From contig JACVVK020000005.1 of NCBI GenBank assembly GCA_018292915.2, positions 4,055,001 through 4,119,000 on the forward strand: a stretch of 64,000 nt of DNA. The letters run 5' to 3'. The stretch is from Batillaria attramentaria. Taxonomy: Eukaryota; Mollusca; Gastropoda; Batillariidae. Positions 1 to 12,489 of the stretch are shown piece after piece. A program made the position numbers and the translations under genes. The notes beneath the pieces were generated by a model. That model saw only the letters and a program-made list of their open reading frames with translations, had not been told where the DNA came from and searched no databases. The stretch's first letter is position 1; every line of letters begins with the position of its first letter.

Positions 1-3000
1 CCTATATGCACCCCGCCTCAGGTTCTTCTTCAATGTTGGACCTGACTCTGTGTCACCCTGCTCTGTCTCTGGAGTATGAGTGGAATGTCCACGAAGATTT
101 ATGTGGTAGCGACCACTTTCCTATAGTGTTGTCCCCTTGCAGTACAGCTGAAGACCCCCCACTTACTAGGTGGAACTTTAAGAAGGCAAACTGGCCCTTG
201 TTTAGTTACTTGTGTCCTTCTCAGCTCACTGAGGAGGCTGTTTTTAACTCTGATGACCCTATCGCGTCCTTTACACGTATTTTAACTGAAGTAGCTGAAA
301 AGGCTATCCCCAAATCCTCGGCAGTTCCAAAGGGCCCCAAAGTTCCTTGGTTTACTGAGGAGTGCAAGCTTGCTCAGAAGAACCGGAAGCGAGCCCAGAG
401 GCGTGCGTTCAGGTGTCCCTCCCAGGAAAATATCCTACAGTTCAAACGTGCTCGAGCTAAAGCTCGTTTTGTCTACAAACAGTCTAGGAAGGTGTCTTGG
501 AGACAGTTTGTATCTTCCCTGTCTTCCGGGACTCCAGCACAGAAAGTCTGGAAGGCTATCCGCCGAATTAAAGGTAAAGGTGGTGCAACTTCTGTCCGCC
601 ATCTCCAGGATGGTAACAACACTGTCACAGACAAACATGCAGTCGCAAATCTTCTGGCTTCCACTATCTCATATAACTCTTCTTCAGATCATTATTCCAC
701 GGCATTTCAAGCTATAAAGAATGCCAAGGAATCAGTCCATCTTAACTTCCAGACCGACAACTCAGAACCTTATAACCAACCGTTCACCATGGCCGAGCTT
801 TGCGAGGCCCTTCAAAAAAGTAATGACTCCGCTGCTGGATTGGATGGTATCCATTACCAGCTCCTAACACACCTTCCGGATGATTGCCTTAACCTTCTTC
901 TGTCAGTTTTTAATCATATCTGGACGTCAGGCGAGTTTCCACCCTCATGGCGTGAAGCCGCTGTCGTTCCTATCCCCAAACCTGGGAGGGACCCTTCAGA
1001 CCCGGGCAACTATCGCCCAATAGCTCTAACTAGTTGCCTTTGTAAAACTATGGAGAGGCTTGTCAACTCTCGTTTAGTCTGGGTTCTTGAATCCAAGGGA
1101 CTACTCACTGATCTTCAGTGTGGTTTTAGAAAGGGCCGTAGTACCTTAGATCACCTAGTCAGGTTTGAAACCTTCATTAGAGATGCTTTTATTTGCAAAC
1201 AACATGTTTTAACTATTTTCTTTGATCTTGAGAAGGCGTACGATACCACGTGGAAGCACGGGATCATGTCCGACTTACATGAGCTGGGCTTCCGTGGTTT
1301 GCTTCCGACGTTCATACAAGAATTTTTATCGGGTCGTTCATTCAAGGTGCGTGTGGGCTCCACCCTCTCAGACTCGTTTGAGCAGGAGATGGGCGTCCCG
1401 CAAGGCAGCATCCTATCCCCAGTCCTTTTTAGCATTAAAATCAATGATATTGTGAAAGCTGTGACTAAAGGCACAGACGCCTCTCTTTTTGTTGACGATT
1501 TTGCCTTGTGTGTCAGGGGTAGCTCCCTCCACCGGGTAGAACGTCAGTTACAGTTGTGTGTTAACAGCGTCCAGGCGTGGGTCGCCAAAAATGGTTTTAA
1601 GTTTTCCCCGTCTAAAACAGTCTGCATGCACTCCACAAAACAACGAGGCCCTTTCCCTGATCCTAACATTTCTCTAGCCGGCAACCCTGTAAAAGTTGTC
1701 AAAGAAGCCAAATTCCTTGGGGTCATCTTTGACCAAAAACTCAGCTTCTTAAGCCACATCAAATATTTAAAGTCCTCATGTCAGAAAGCCCTTGACCTTC
1801 TTAAAGTAGTGGGCCATACCGAATGGGGTGCAGATCGCACAGTCCTTCTTCGCCTCTATCGGGCGCTGGTCCGATCAAAACTCGACTATGCTTCTATCGT
1901 TTACGGATCAGCCCGAAAGTCGTACTTAAAGATGCTAGACACTATTCACCACCAGGGTTTACGCATCTGCCTCGGTGCTTTTAGAACGTCCCCCGTTCAC
2001 AGCTTGTATGTGGAAGCCGGAGAGCCAAGTCTGGCGATCCGCCGTTCTCGTTTAACTCTGAATTATGTTCTTAAACTAAAATCTATGCCAGACAACCCAG
2101 CTTATAAGTGTGTGTTTAAACCTCAGTGTGTTGAGGCTTACGAGGCTCACCCCAATGAGATCGTCCCTCTGTCCCTTCGTGTCCGCCCCTTTTTACAGGC
2201 AGCCGGAGTGGACATGGACACTGTTGAGGAATCCTTGTTCCCATCTTCCCCTCCGTGGACGCTTCCCACACCTGAGGTCATACTGGACCTGACCCAGTAC
2301 AGGAAAGACCAGACCCCAGACCCCATTTACATTCACGGCCTGCAGCAAGTCTTAGCAGATTTTCCTGGCTACTGTCAGATCTACACTGACGGATCAAAGT
2401 CCGAGGATGGCAGGGTTGGTGCTGCTGCTGTAGCTGAAGGTCGCGTTCTTCATCACCGTCTTCCTGATAACAGTTCTGTTTACACTGCTGAGCTGCGGGC
2501 TATTTTACTCGCACTCAAGCACGTGTATCAATCTAAAGGTAGCAACTTCCTTATTCTTTCAGACTCACTGTCGGCGCTTCAGGCTCTGCATGGTAGAAGA
2601 CTGGATCACCCGCTCCTGGTGTTGATCCACGAACTCCATGCATCCTTGATAGCGGATAACAAGGATATTGTTTTCATCTGGGTCCCAGGTCATGTAGGCA
2701 TCCGAGGAAACAGGCGTGCTGACCGGGCCGCGAATGCTGCTCGTGATGGCCCTGTGGAGGATGCTCACATGGTTGTCAGTGATTTTAAACCTCTTATTTC
2801 AAAGTTTGTTCAAAAGGAGTGGCAGACCCAATGGGCTGCCCTCCCGGAGAACAAACTGTACAAAGTCTTACCCAGTATCTGTGATAGTCTCCCTCGCTGC
2901 CGACCTAATCGGCGCGAGGAGACCGTTCTTAGTCGTCTACATATTGGGCACACGCATGTTACCCATTCCCATCTGTTAAAGGGGGAAGACCCCCCTTGGT

Positions 3001-3176
3001 GTGTTCCATGTCATCAACCATACACTGTGGAACATTTTTTAATCTCGTGCACGGATCTCACTGAGATTCGTGCCAAACATTACTGTGTGGATTCTCTGAA
3101 GATGCTGTTCCGGGATGTCCCCCCTGACAGCGTCTTCAGTTTCCTGAAAGAAGTCAATTTGTTTTACAAAATATAG
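1..3176 (+). mobile_element. Non-LTR retrotransposon ORF2 (APE end - RT - RNase H), 5' end outside window
   Basis: The frame is open from the left edge to the TAG at 3174-3176, so the first ATG at 6 is probably internal. It encodes the polyprotein that nicks target DNA and reverse-transcribes the element RNA. Counting from that ATG, residues 1-42 are the end of an APE endonuclease (LDLTL, then GSDHFPI with Ser35-Asp36-His37). Reverse transcriptase follows: NYRPIALTS, the catalytic FDLEKAYD, GVPQGSILSPVLF, and the second catalytic pair as FVDD near residue 494. An RNase H domain starts near residue 790, with YTDGS, TAELRA, LSDSLSAL and WVPGHVGIRGNRRAD carrying the acidic residues. A CX2CX7HX4C knuckle lies near the C-terminus. 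No stops or frameshifts are seen in 1056 codons. APE plus RNase H plus a terminal knuckle fits the I/Nimb group; I infer Nimb from this and from the tail. Confidence 0.93.
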
Positions 3177-3408
3177 TGCTGTGATATACATATATATATT
3201 TAGACTGTCTTTGATTTCTGATGTTCAGTATCTAAAGTCTTTAAGGATATATCTCATTTAAACCCAATAGATTTTTAGTATATATTTACATCTTGTTTTA
3301 ACGTGGAAATTGTTATGTTTTAAAGGACCTGGCAGAAAGGGACTTTAGCTAGCCGCGAATTAGCCTTTGTTGCTTGCGCGGCGTTAAGCCCTAAATAACT
3401 AACTAACT
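3177..3408 (+). mobile_element. 3' UTR and tail of the left-edge LINE
   Basis: An AT-rich 3' UTR follows the ORF and ends in GCGTTAAGCCCTAAATAAC and a short run of TAAC units. Nimb-like LINEs of molluscs commonly end this way. I place the 3' end near 3408. No target duplication can be tested because the 5' end is outside the window. Confidence 0.75.
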
Positions 3409-3929
3409 CCAAATAACTGCTTTAAAAGATTAATGACTTGGACGTCACCCTCCACCCCCCTGCCGTCAACCGGAGGGAGACATGGGTGGGAGTGAGAACG
3501 AATAGCTGTGGGAATGTAATGGCGAACAGGGTTGGAGTTCACCAGATAAATCTTTTGGTGTAATTCCCTTGATCTGTGAAGATTATTTGTAAACTTGTTG
3601 ACGTAAAGGCAGTAAGTAAAAAAAGTAAAAGTTGATAGAAGTAGATGTTTTTGTGTGAGTGGCTGTATGTGTGACTCATCTTGAAGATTTACGGACACGT
3701 TGCACTTTGTGGTTTGGTTAGGACGGAAGAGAAAAAGCAGCAGAACACAAGTTTCTGTTTTTAAGCTGTCAGCCTTAAACTGCGTCTTCAAAGAAACCGC
3801 GTAGGCTTTTGAATAAAGCCATAAAGCGATTCATGCTAACTGATCTTGTGAAGTTTTGCATTGTACCGGCTTTCTGTTGCACTTTCCTCACCTCCCCTCC
3901 ACCCCACCCCCCTCTTTGTCTCTCTCTCT
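3409..3929. other. No gene seen
   Basis: The sequence has mixed composition, with no exon-like reading frame and no recognised repeat. A minus-strand open frame here has no protein-like features. Confidence 0.5.
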
Positions 3930-4110
3930 GGGGAGCCGGGGGAGCCGAATGGTAGAGCGTTGGACTTTCAGTGCTTTGGTCGTGAGTTCGAATCCCGGCT
4001 TGGGCCAAATAATTATGCTGGCCTGTCTTGTCGTTGCCCCGTCTTTGATAGCACCTATACATATGTGGACGGAAGAGGACGTTAATCTCCCAGCACCCCC
4101 CCCCCCTTCC
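3930..4110 (+). repeat. tRNA-derived SINE, family A, copy 1
   Basis: The copy opens with GGGGAGCC. It has a tRNA-like A box (GCCGAATGGTAGAGCGTTGG) and a B box (GAGTTCGAATCCCGGC near 3984-3999). The body is shared with the copies at 17626 and 36573, and it ends in GGACGTTAATCTCCCAGCACC. C-rich expansions follow. I found no convincing target duplication. Confidence 0.85.
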
Positions 4111-4778
4111 CCTCAACGCTCCCCGCCCCCCCCCCCCTTTTCTTTCTCTGACAGACATCCTGACTTCTCCCCAGGAAGCGTTGTTGATGGAGCTGAATGA
4201 TCTCGTGGCAGCTCACACAAAAAAAAAAAACAACCGTGTGACCGTTGCATTTCAGGGTTACAACAACACGCCTGGCTAGATGTCCCTTGCAGGCACGTGC
4301 ACCAGGCATACGCCTTGTCGTCTACAAGCACCAGGTACTCCACTCACTGGTGCCCTGTGGCACACCTCCCCCCCCCCCCCCCCCCCCCACACACCGCGAG
4401 CTGGCTTAGTGTGCCAGGCCGGCTGGAATGTCTTTGAGAGAAGAGACGCGTGGGTTGAAGACAAAAGAGTGATGATGACGGATAGTAAGACTTCCACTGA
4501 CAGCTCTCACTTTTTCTGTCTTTCCGGCCGGAAGAGTGTTCTGTAGGTAAACGCTTACTCTGCTACTGGCAGGATAGCGCGTTTCCTTTCTGGCTGCTTT
4601 GTAGGTATTGTTGGTATTCCGTGAAGTTAGTGGTAATTGCCGGCTTACCTGTTGAGTATCGTTGGAGGGATGGGTGGGTGTTTTAGTGAGGTTTAGAGGT
4701 TTTTTTATCCACCACAAAGAAGATCGCAAAGACGGGAGAAATTATAAAGAAAAGGTCTGTGCAAAGTTTGAACCTGTC

Positions 4779-4850
4779 GGGGTTCGAACCTACGGCCTTC
4801 TGATCTCGAGTCCGACGCTCGGCCTCCTTAGCTGTCCCGATTGCCTCCCT
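4779..4850 (-). repeat. tRNA-like SINE head fragment
   Basis: On the minus strand the fragment contains a B box (GGTTCGAACCCC) preceded by an A-box-like GGAGGCCGAGCGTCGGAC. It is short and its body is not traceable. It is a SINE piece rather than a tRNA gene, because no cloverleaf acceptor stem closes around it. Confidence 0.5.
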
Positions 4851-5975
4851 CCCCATCCCCTTCTCTTTTTCATAGTATCTTGGGAGAAATTCCTGTGTAA
4901 TTATTTCGTTGGAGGTTCTTTGACGCGGGATAGGGGATGAGGGGTGGGGATGGGGGATTATCTCTGTGATATATGTCTCACTATTCTATTAGATGGTGTG
5001 AAGTCAGTCATGGCATTTTGTCGCGTGCAGCTCTCGGGCTGTTTTGCAACCGGGTCAGCTGTCTCAAACGTTGTGCTGATGTTGCGCAGGTCCAGATCCA
5101 GACTGTGTTTGACAAACTTTGGCAGGCCGGATTTAAAAAAACAAACCAAAAAACCAACAAAACTTGCATCATGCCAACGCGTGCGAGTGTTTCTGTCTCC
5201 CTTGTTATGCCGCCAGTATCCCAGGAATGGTGGCAGCCGCATGGAAGTTGAACCATGTGGACCAAAAGTCACGTTGAGTTCTCCATGTCTGCTCCTTACT
5301 TGCATAAAAAACACATGTCCTCCGATGCTGTCTTTTGTTTTCCATTCGGCGGCCGGCGTACGCCAAGCATCTCCCTCCCCCCACCCCCCTAGGCTCCCTC
5401 TCCCTCTTCCCCCTTCCCCCTTCCCCACGCCTATTGTTTGGCCTAGCCCAGTTGCACGTGCTGCTATGAGGCGTTGACTTTCGGCACGTGGACACCAGAC
5501 CGTATTTGGAATAGCTGGCAAAAGAGCGAAGAGAAAGATCATTCTGTCAGTTGACATTTTAGCGTGTGGTTTTGTCGCTCTTGTCAATATGTCTCAGTGT
5601 GTGTGTGGATAGCTTCTTGCAGATGTATTTCGTCTTCCAGCTTGCCTTTCGCTTTTGATGCTTGAGTGCATCGCTCTGTGTTGATGTCATATTCGTTTGC
5701 CGCAAGGTTTAAAAACTTCAGAGGGGTTTTTGTGTGTGTTCTCCAAACCTAATATCAATACGCCAGACTTGTTTCGTTCAGATAGATGTGCTCGCATCCG
5801 TCTTACCGCACCAGACTTCTTTTTACTGCTTTCTTGGTCCAGGACTTAGTACGTGTGTTCATGTTGTCTGTACTACTCATCCAAGCGTGTCAGTTTACTG
5901 AGACAAAAGTGGCATGGTAGAGATTTGCCAGCCGAGTAACCTATGCCTGCTGCTTCTGGGCATGGTCACAAACAG
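4851..5975. other. No gene seen (upstream of first PPP4R4 exon found)
   Basis: No exon-like frame with splice sites was found. The family's first exon or exons (about 60 residues) should lie upstream of 6091, but I could not locate them in 3409-6090; they may lie left of the window. Pyrimidine-rich stretches (5360-5450) are present. Confidence 0.45.
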
Positions 5976-6090
5976 TAACCAATCATTTTGTTCGTTTGGT
6001 TGCATTGTCATAAATATTAACCAATCATTTTGTTTGTTTTGTTTGCATTGTCATAAATATTAACCAGTCATTTTGTTCGTTTGGTTGCAG
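5976..6090 (+). repeat. 43-bp tandem repeat, about 2.7 units, ending at a 3' splice site
   Basis: TAACCARTCATTTTG recurs at 5976, 6018 and 6061, each time followed by a T-rich stretch and a GCA ending. The last unit ends in GGTTGCAG, the acceptor of the exon at 6091. Confidence 0.85.
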
Positions 6091-6193
6091 TTCGGGTCAA
6101 GAGGTGCAGCGGATCAGCGTGATCACGGCCCTGCCCAGCCTGCTCAAGGAGAACAATGCAGAGTGTATGCGCAGAGTCGTCCCCAAAGTGCGG
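6091..6193 (+). CDS. PPP4R4: PPP4R4 exon, first one found
   Basis: Acceptor GGTTGCAG, donor GTAAGT. After one base completing a codon it reads SGQEVQRISVITALPSLL and then CMRRVVPKVR, the first conserved HEAT segment of the family. It ends on a full codon. Confidence 0.9.
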
Positions 6194-7117
6194 GTAAGTT
6201 GAACACAATTTTATTTACTGCTTGACCGTTGCTCATCTCTCCTTCTGGAGAAGTCCACTGCTGGGAAAGTGTATGCTGACACACTACAGGGTGCGCCAAA
6301 GAAAGAAAGAAAGAAAGAAAAAAAAAACAAACAACTAAGACGTACGCACGCACGCACACACAAGTAGTATACGGTCGTTTCTGACACCAACGCTAACACA
6401 TGCAGATCGCACGTTTTTATTGTACATGTATTGCTGTGTAGCTCTCTCCTACGATATCCAGAAGCGAAGTTTACAACCGAAGTCACCAACCTGTGCAAGT
6501 CACCTTTTTCTGTTAAGTTCCCCGAAGTAGGGCATTATAGAGAGCGGTTTGTATTATCCTGCGGGGTTGTTTTATGGATAGACAAATGTAAATGTGATTT
6601 ACGCAGGCGGAAAAAAAAGTGGCCCCAGAGAAATTTACGCCGACGATAAACTTGAGCACCTTTCCATTACCGCCGCGCCACTCAATTTTGGAGAAGTGTG
6701 AACAGGTGAGAAGAATGCCTGTAGGTAGCCAAGAAAGGGTGCAGGTGTCAGGCGCACTCCTGACGGGACAGAGCGGGACACAGCGGGCCACAGGCAACGG
6801 GAAACCTACCGTAGTTTTGACAACAAGCAGTGCTCCCTGCGGTGAGAAGCAAGAGAAGCTCGTCAGAATCATCAGGACCCTGTGGAGATGTTTGGCGAGC
6901 AGCCCCTAGCAGGTCGTGCCCATGCTCAGATATGGTGGAGTTTGGTTCAGGCTGCGTTTCAGACATTCGCTTTGAAACAGATTCATTTCCTTGCATTTGG
7001 TGGGAAATACGGGGAAACAGTTTGAGCATTAACAAGATGAACTTATAACATGCTCACTAAAAAAAAAAAAAAAAAAAATCCATTAGAGCAACCTTGCAGT
7101 GGCAGATCACAAATTAC

Positions 7118-7161
<44 letters not shown>

Positions 7162-7605
7162 TGAACCTTGGTGAGCATTTTCTTTTCAACAGCGGCCGTC
7201 TGTTGCAGTCGTTCTTGATATGTATGTATGTGGATGGGAGAAACATCAGACATTTGCATCCATCCATCCATCCATCCATCCATCCATCCATCCATCAATC
7301 AGATTACTTTATTATTCCCAAGGAGACATTCACGCAATCAAACTTTGTCCTCGTTAGGGTTAAAGTGGGTTATTGTGCTTTTCAAATTCCTCTATCGTTT
7401 GTTTTGTTTTTGGTGGCTTGAAAAGTAGCCAGGCACGTGCATACTTGACATGAGGGGAAAGTGTAGAGTTTATTTTGATTTGTGATAATTATTCGTCTGG
7501 TTAAGATAGGTCGTTCGAGGGCAATTGAGGACGAAGGGGTGGTCTTCTGTTGCCAGGTTCACTCTGGTGCGCTGCTAGCCGTAATTGTGTTGTGTTACCT
7601 GTACA

Positions 7606-7681
<76 letters not shown>

Positions 7682-10600
7682 TAGAGAGAGAGAGAAGGGG
7701 GTGGGAGTGCTTTTGTCCTTCAAACACTACTTACTGCAGTTTGCCGAATTCATTTTACGTCAGCACTGAAAAGAAGGGCCGTGGGAATAGGGCCCAAACA
7801 CTTTTGGTGGGAGGGTCTCAGGGAGGTGTTTTGATGATACCGATAATAATGGGCTTTTACCTCCACAAATATTTTTCCTTTTACAACAAAAACCTGATAA
7901 ACGGGCAGGCCACTTTTTCGGCATCTGGCAAAAAAGGGGCGTAAGCGCCTGTTATAGACTCCTAGGCCCTTTTCCCATAAGACCGTAGACACTGTCAATG
8001 TCGTTTCTTGCAAAAAAAAAAATGAGCCCAGGAAAACCTGTTTGGCCAAACCTTAAATGTTGGGTGCGCATGCATGCATCGCTGCGATTAGGTCTGCGAT
8101 AACAGGGGATGGCTTGTGTAAGCTGTTCTGTTTCTTCACGCCAGTGTTTACACAGGAGCCTGGCGAGGAAACTGTAAGTTACACAGTTGAGCTGCCTTTT
8201 TTTTTAATACCCCCCCCCTTCCCCTCCGCCACCACCACCACCACCACAACCGCCATGTCCTGACAACCACTTGTTGCCACGTTTCAGTGCAGCCAACGCC
8301 TTCTGAAGATATCGTTTTTTTATGTTGTTCTTCGTGCTAAGCCGCCCGCCATCTGTTTCTTTAGCACCAGAAAGGCCGCGGATGCCCGCCCACATCCGTT
8401 GGGAAAGTAAGCGAGTATGTAGTACATTGGTGTTCTGTGATACTGCTGTCAGATCTTGTAAACCCGCGGACATCAAAGGGTTTTTTTGGGGGGTTTTTTG
8501 GTTGTGCAATATGTTCTGGAAGGGTATTTATAAGTACGGAAGTTTGTATTGCAATGTGGTCGAGGCAAAAGTCAGTATGCCGTACACCCATGCCCTGGAT
8601 ACTGCTAGTCAGATCTTGTCAAAGCCGGGGACATCAAACTGGTCAGGTGCAAGGTGTTTTGGAAGGATATTTGTAAGCCGTACGGGAGTTGGGATTGCAA
8701 TGTGGTCGAGGCGGAGTCTGCAACTGAGTATGACGTACATTCCTGTCATGGATACTGCTGTAAGATCTTGTAAACCCGGCGACATCAAAGGATTTCATCC
8801 TTGGTGTTCTAGAGGAGTATTTATAAGTACTGAGCTGGGAGTGCAGTGTTGTTGATTGAGGCAGAGTAAGCGAGTATGACGTACATTCACGTCCTGGATA
8901 CTGCTGTAAGATCGTGTGAAGCCGGTGGCATCAAGGAATCTAAATGCAAGGAGTGTTGGTATCAAGATCGGAAGAAAACAAAAGTTTTGACCTTGTTGGG
9001 ATATTGATTACACTGGCGTTGGTAGTTTAGAGAACAGCGTATACTGTACGTCATTCAGTCGCGTTTGGTATTCTCTGGTGCAACACACCTGTGTGCTTGT
9101 GCGCTTAGGTAAAAGTCACGGCACTGCTGCCAGGAGTCCCCAGGATAGAATAAGGTGCGGATAGGACGGATTGGATATGAGACCATTGAGTTTTAGATCC
9201 ACGGATTTACTGTTCATGGGCTGGACTGTCCTGTCCTGCTATAATGTAGATCCCGACATTTCGGCAGCACCTCCGCAGGAAAGCGGTGTATGCAAACTGT
9301 AGTATGCCGGTCAGTACACACCCGAGATCAACCTGGACCTAAGGTTCCCCGCTCTGGGACAACGTGGGCCTTGAACTCGTTCTTCCACTCGCGTGTGGGT
9401 ACTACGGTGCAAGCCACACACGATCTGACAGGATTTGGACCTCTTCACGGCCTCTCTGGGAGTTCGGAACTGCAGCCGAATCTCAAGGGTTCTCCCATTG
9501 TTTCTCTGCCCGTTTTCCCCCTGTACTTTCCGGCAGAGCTGGCACCTTCTCAATGGTTTGTGTGTGGGTGTCTGAGTGGAGGACTCGGAGAGTTTGGGGG
9601 TTTAGCGGTAATAACAGACATCACAGGTTTGGCCCCTTGACTCCCGGGCGAGAGTGGTGCCAAGGTGGGAGGAGAAATCGGTGGAGGTGTAGGGTGTTGA
9701 CTGTTGATTAGCCAAAGAGAGGGGCGGGGGGTGGGGGACGGGCACGCTAAAGGAGAGGCGGTTGAAAGAGTTCTTTGGGCGGTTACGTGGTGAATTTTTA
9801 ACGTGACCGGTAAGAAGTACTTCTAGGACCCCGGCCACTGGAGGCGTTGGCGCCAGGATCGCTCAGTCGGTAATGACCCAGGTCTGTGATCAGCCCGGCG
9901 TACGCCCGTTTCAAATGTGAAAGGTCGTCTTGATTACTGCACGCTCCCAAGTTCCAATTTATCGCAGAACGTTCCGGCAGAGCAGTCAAACGCCGGAGCT
10001 GGCTGTGCGCGCCCCCCTTTGGGCTCACACAGCAATTGGGTTTTAATGGTCCGAACTGAATTCGATCAAATGTCCCGTGAGACGTTTCACTGAAGACGGA
10101 CTGGCTGACTTCCGGGTGACATTTGGGTCCATCGCAAAGAGAGTACCATCCTAGGTGCGGTGTTGTCAGTCAGCAGCTCCCAGAGCTCTGTCACATGTTA
10201 CGTGTTGTCTTGTCTGATAGTGTACTACTTTTTCCGGAAAGTAACAGTTATTGCGTTCACATGTGCAGTTAAGTACAAACACCGTACAGTAGTTTTCCTG
10301 CGGGAGTGTAGTGTTTCCAGCTTCTCTGTGGTACGTGCTCTTTCCGTAAGCAAAGGATCTAGTCAACATACGACACAAAGGTGCCGCTCTGTTCTTCATT
10401 ACGCGTCTCTCAGCAGTCTAGGACTTACGCCAAGAAATCACGTGCTGTCTGGCGCCGCCGGCACAGCACGGGTTAGGGACATTGCGTAGGCTTCCTCGGG
10501 GTTGAGGTAGATCTTTCGGGATAAGTCCATAACTGTCAAGCCTGGCTCGCAAAACACTCCACAGGCGCAACACAGCCGGACAAGGAGAGCTTATTGCTTA

Positions 10601-11388
10601 TTCTTGATGCATCGACCGGTTGCACGCGCTGCGTAGAATATTGACCCCGAGGGGTGGCTGCAGTTCGGTTTCTGGGCAGCTTCGGCCGAGGTCCTTGCCA
10701 GGGTTCTTGCTTACTTTGCATACATCATCATGCAACATCGCCGAGACTTGCTCTCCTGCTTTGGGGGGTAGGAGGGGGGGGCGGGGGGGAGGGGGATGGG
10801 GGCAGTGTCCGGAAAGGAAGCTTGCGGATCAGAGCGGAGTCGGTCGTCTGTGGCCTTCGGCTCTGGTTGTCGGGCACGATGCAGGGCATTGAAGGCCGGG
10901 CATTTTTATCAAGCGGTAAAAGGGCCTAAGTGCTTATCAAAACCGTGGCGCGTAGACCTCCTTTCCAAAATGATGCTAGATTTAAATGCGTGGTGTCTTA
11001 TTGCATGGCGTTCTAGCGCATTCCAGTCTTCCTTTTCTCCATGAGCAGTTTGTCCGACAGTTTGTGAGCTTTTATTGCTGTCTTTAGGAGAGATTGCTTC
11101 TAGACTTTACAGCTGCTTGTTTCGATCCAGCTGGTAAATCCTGGCATTTGCTGTCGTCTGTCAGTGTTTGGCCCTGCAGGAGACTTGAAGATCAGTAGTA
11201 GTTGGATAATGTTTGAGTACTCACTGATGTGAATCTCGACCTGTCAAAGTTATCCGGGTAGAACTCTTTGCTGATTGAACTGGACATCGTGAATGGCATC
11301 GAAGTATGGAAAGCGTTTAAGTTTTGCTGCATTTACAGACCAAAAACAGCAGCAGCAGCAGCAACAACAACCAAAGACCTCCCCCCCC

Positions 11389-11439
<51 letters not shown>

Positions 11440-11458
11440 ACACACACACACACACACG

Positions 11459-11537
<79 letters not shown>

Positions 11538-11556
11538 ACACACACACACACACACG

Positions 11557-11617
<61 letters not shown>

Positions 11618-12214
11618 CAACAACAAAACGAACAAACAAAACCACACAAACAAAACAACAACAACAACCCCCCCGCCCCCCCAAACAAAAAACAACAAAA
11701 ACAAACAAACAAACAAACAAAAAACAAACACCCCCCCCCACCCCCCGCAAAAAAAACCCCAAACAAACAAACAAAAATACAACAAGAACAACAAACATAA
11801 ACCAACCGAACAACAAAAACGGCAAAACATGGACACAGGCAGAAATGTTGTGGTTGTTTCCAGCACAGACAAGTAACTTCTGAAATTGTAATTTCTACCC
11901 AAGTTTTGCCAGCACCAGTCTTCTCACAAAAACCTGTTCTGGTGGCTGCACGGTTTTTAAGGTGGCCACACGCACACTGACTAGGCGAGAAATACTCCAG
12001 ACCAAGTGAGTGCAGCCCGCTAAAAATACGAACAACAGGCTGAAAAAGTTTTCGGGGCAGTTGGCAAACAAACAAATCGTGTCTAATTGTTTTTACACGC
12101 GCCACCTGCTGTTTGGCCGCGTTACCCAACGGCACTACATCTTCCAGTTCCACACTAGGAACGCTTCTTCATTGTCTTGCAGTTTTCAGTTTGTGCTCTC
12201 TGTCTCTGTGTGTG

Positions 12215-12249
<35 letters not shown>

Positions 12250-12436
12250 TTCTCTGTCCATCTCTTTCTCTGTCTGTCTGTCTCTTTCCTCTCTCTCTCT
12301 CTCTCTCCCCCTGTGTCTCTATGTCTGTCTCAGTGTTTCTGTGTCTCTCTCCCTGTGTCTCTTTCTATGTCTGTCTCTATGTCTGTCTCTCTCTCTCTCT
12401 GTCTGTCTCTTCCCATGTCTCTGTCTGTGCTGTCTG

Positions 12437-12489
<53 letters not shown>

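Noticed and set aside
4958..5587. 209-codon minus-strand frame
   Set aside because: Low-complexity Gly/Arg stretches from C/T-rich DNA and no recognisable motif or splice signal.
9840..9930. tRNA-like GCTCAGTCGGTA segment
   Set aside because: An A-box-like stretch but no clear B box, so not claimed as a SINE.
11250..12153. Open frames of 150 to 280 codons on both strands
   Set aside because: They are translations of the CA/GT microsatellite and flanking low-complexity sequence (Cys-Val or His-Thr alternation).
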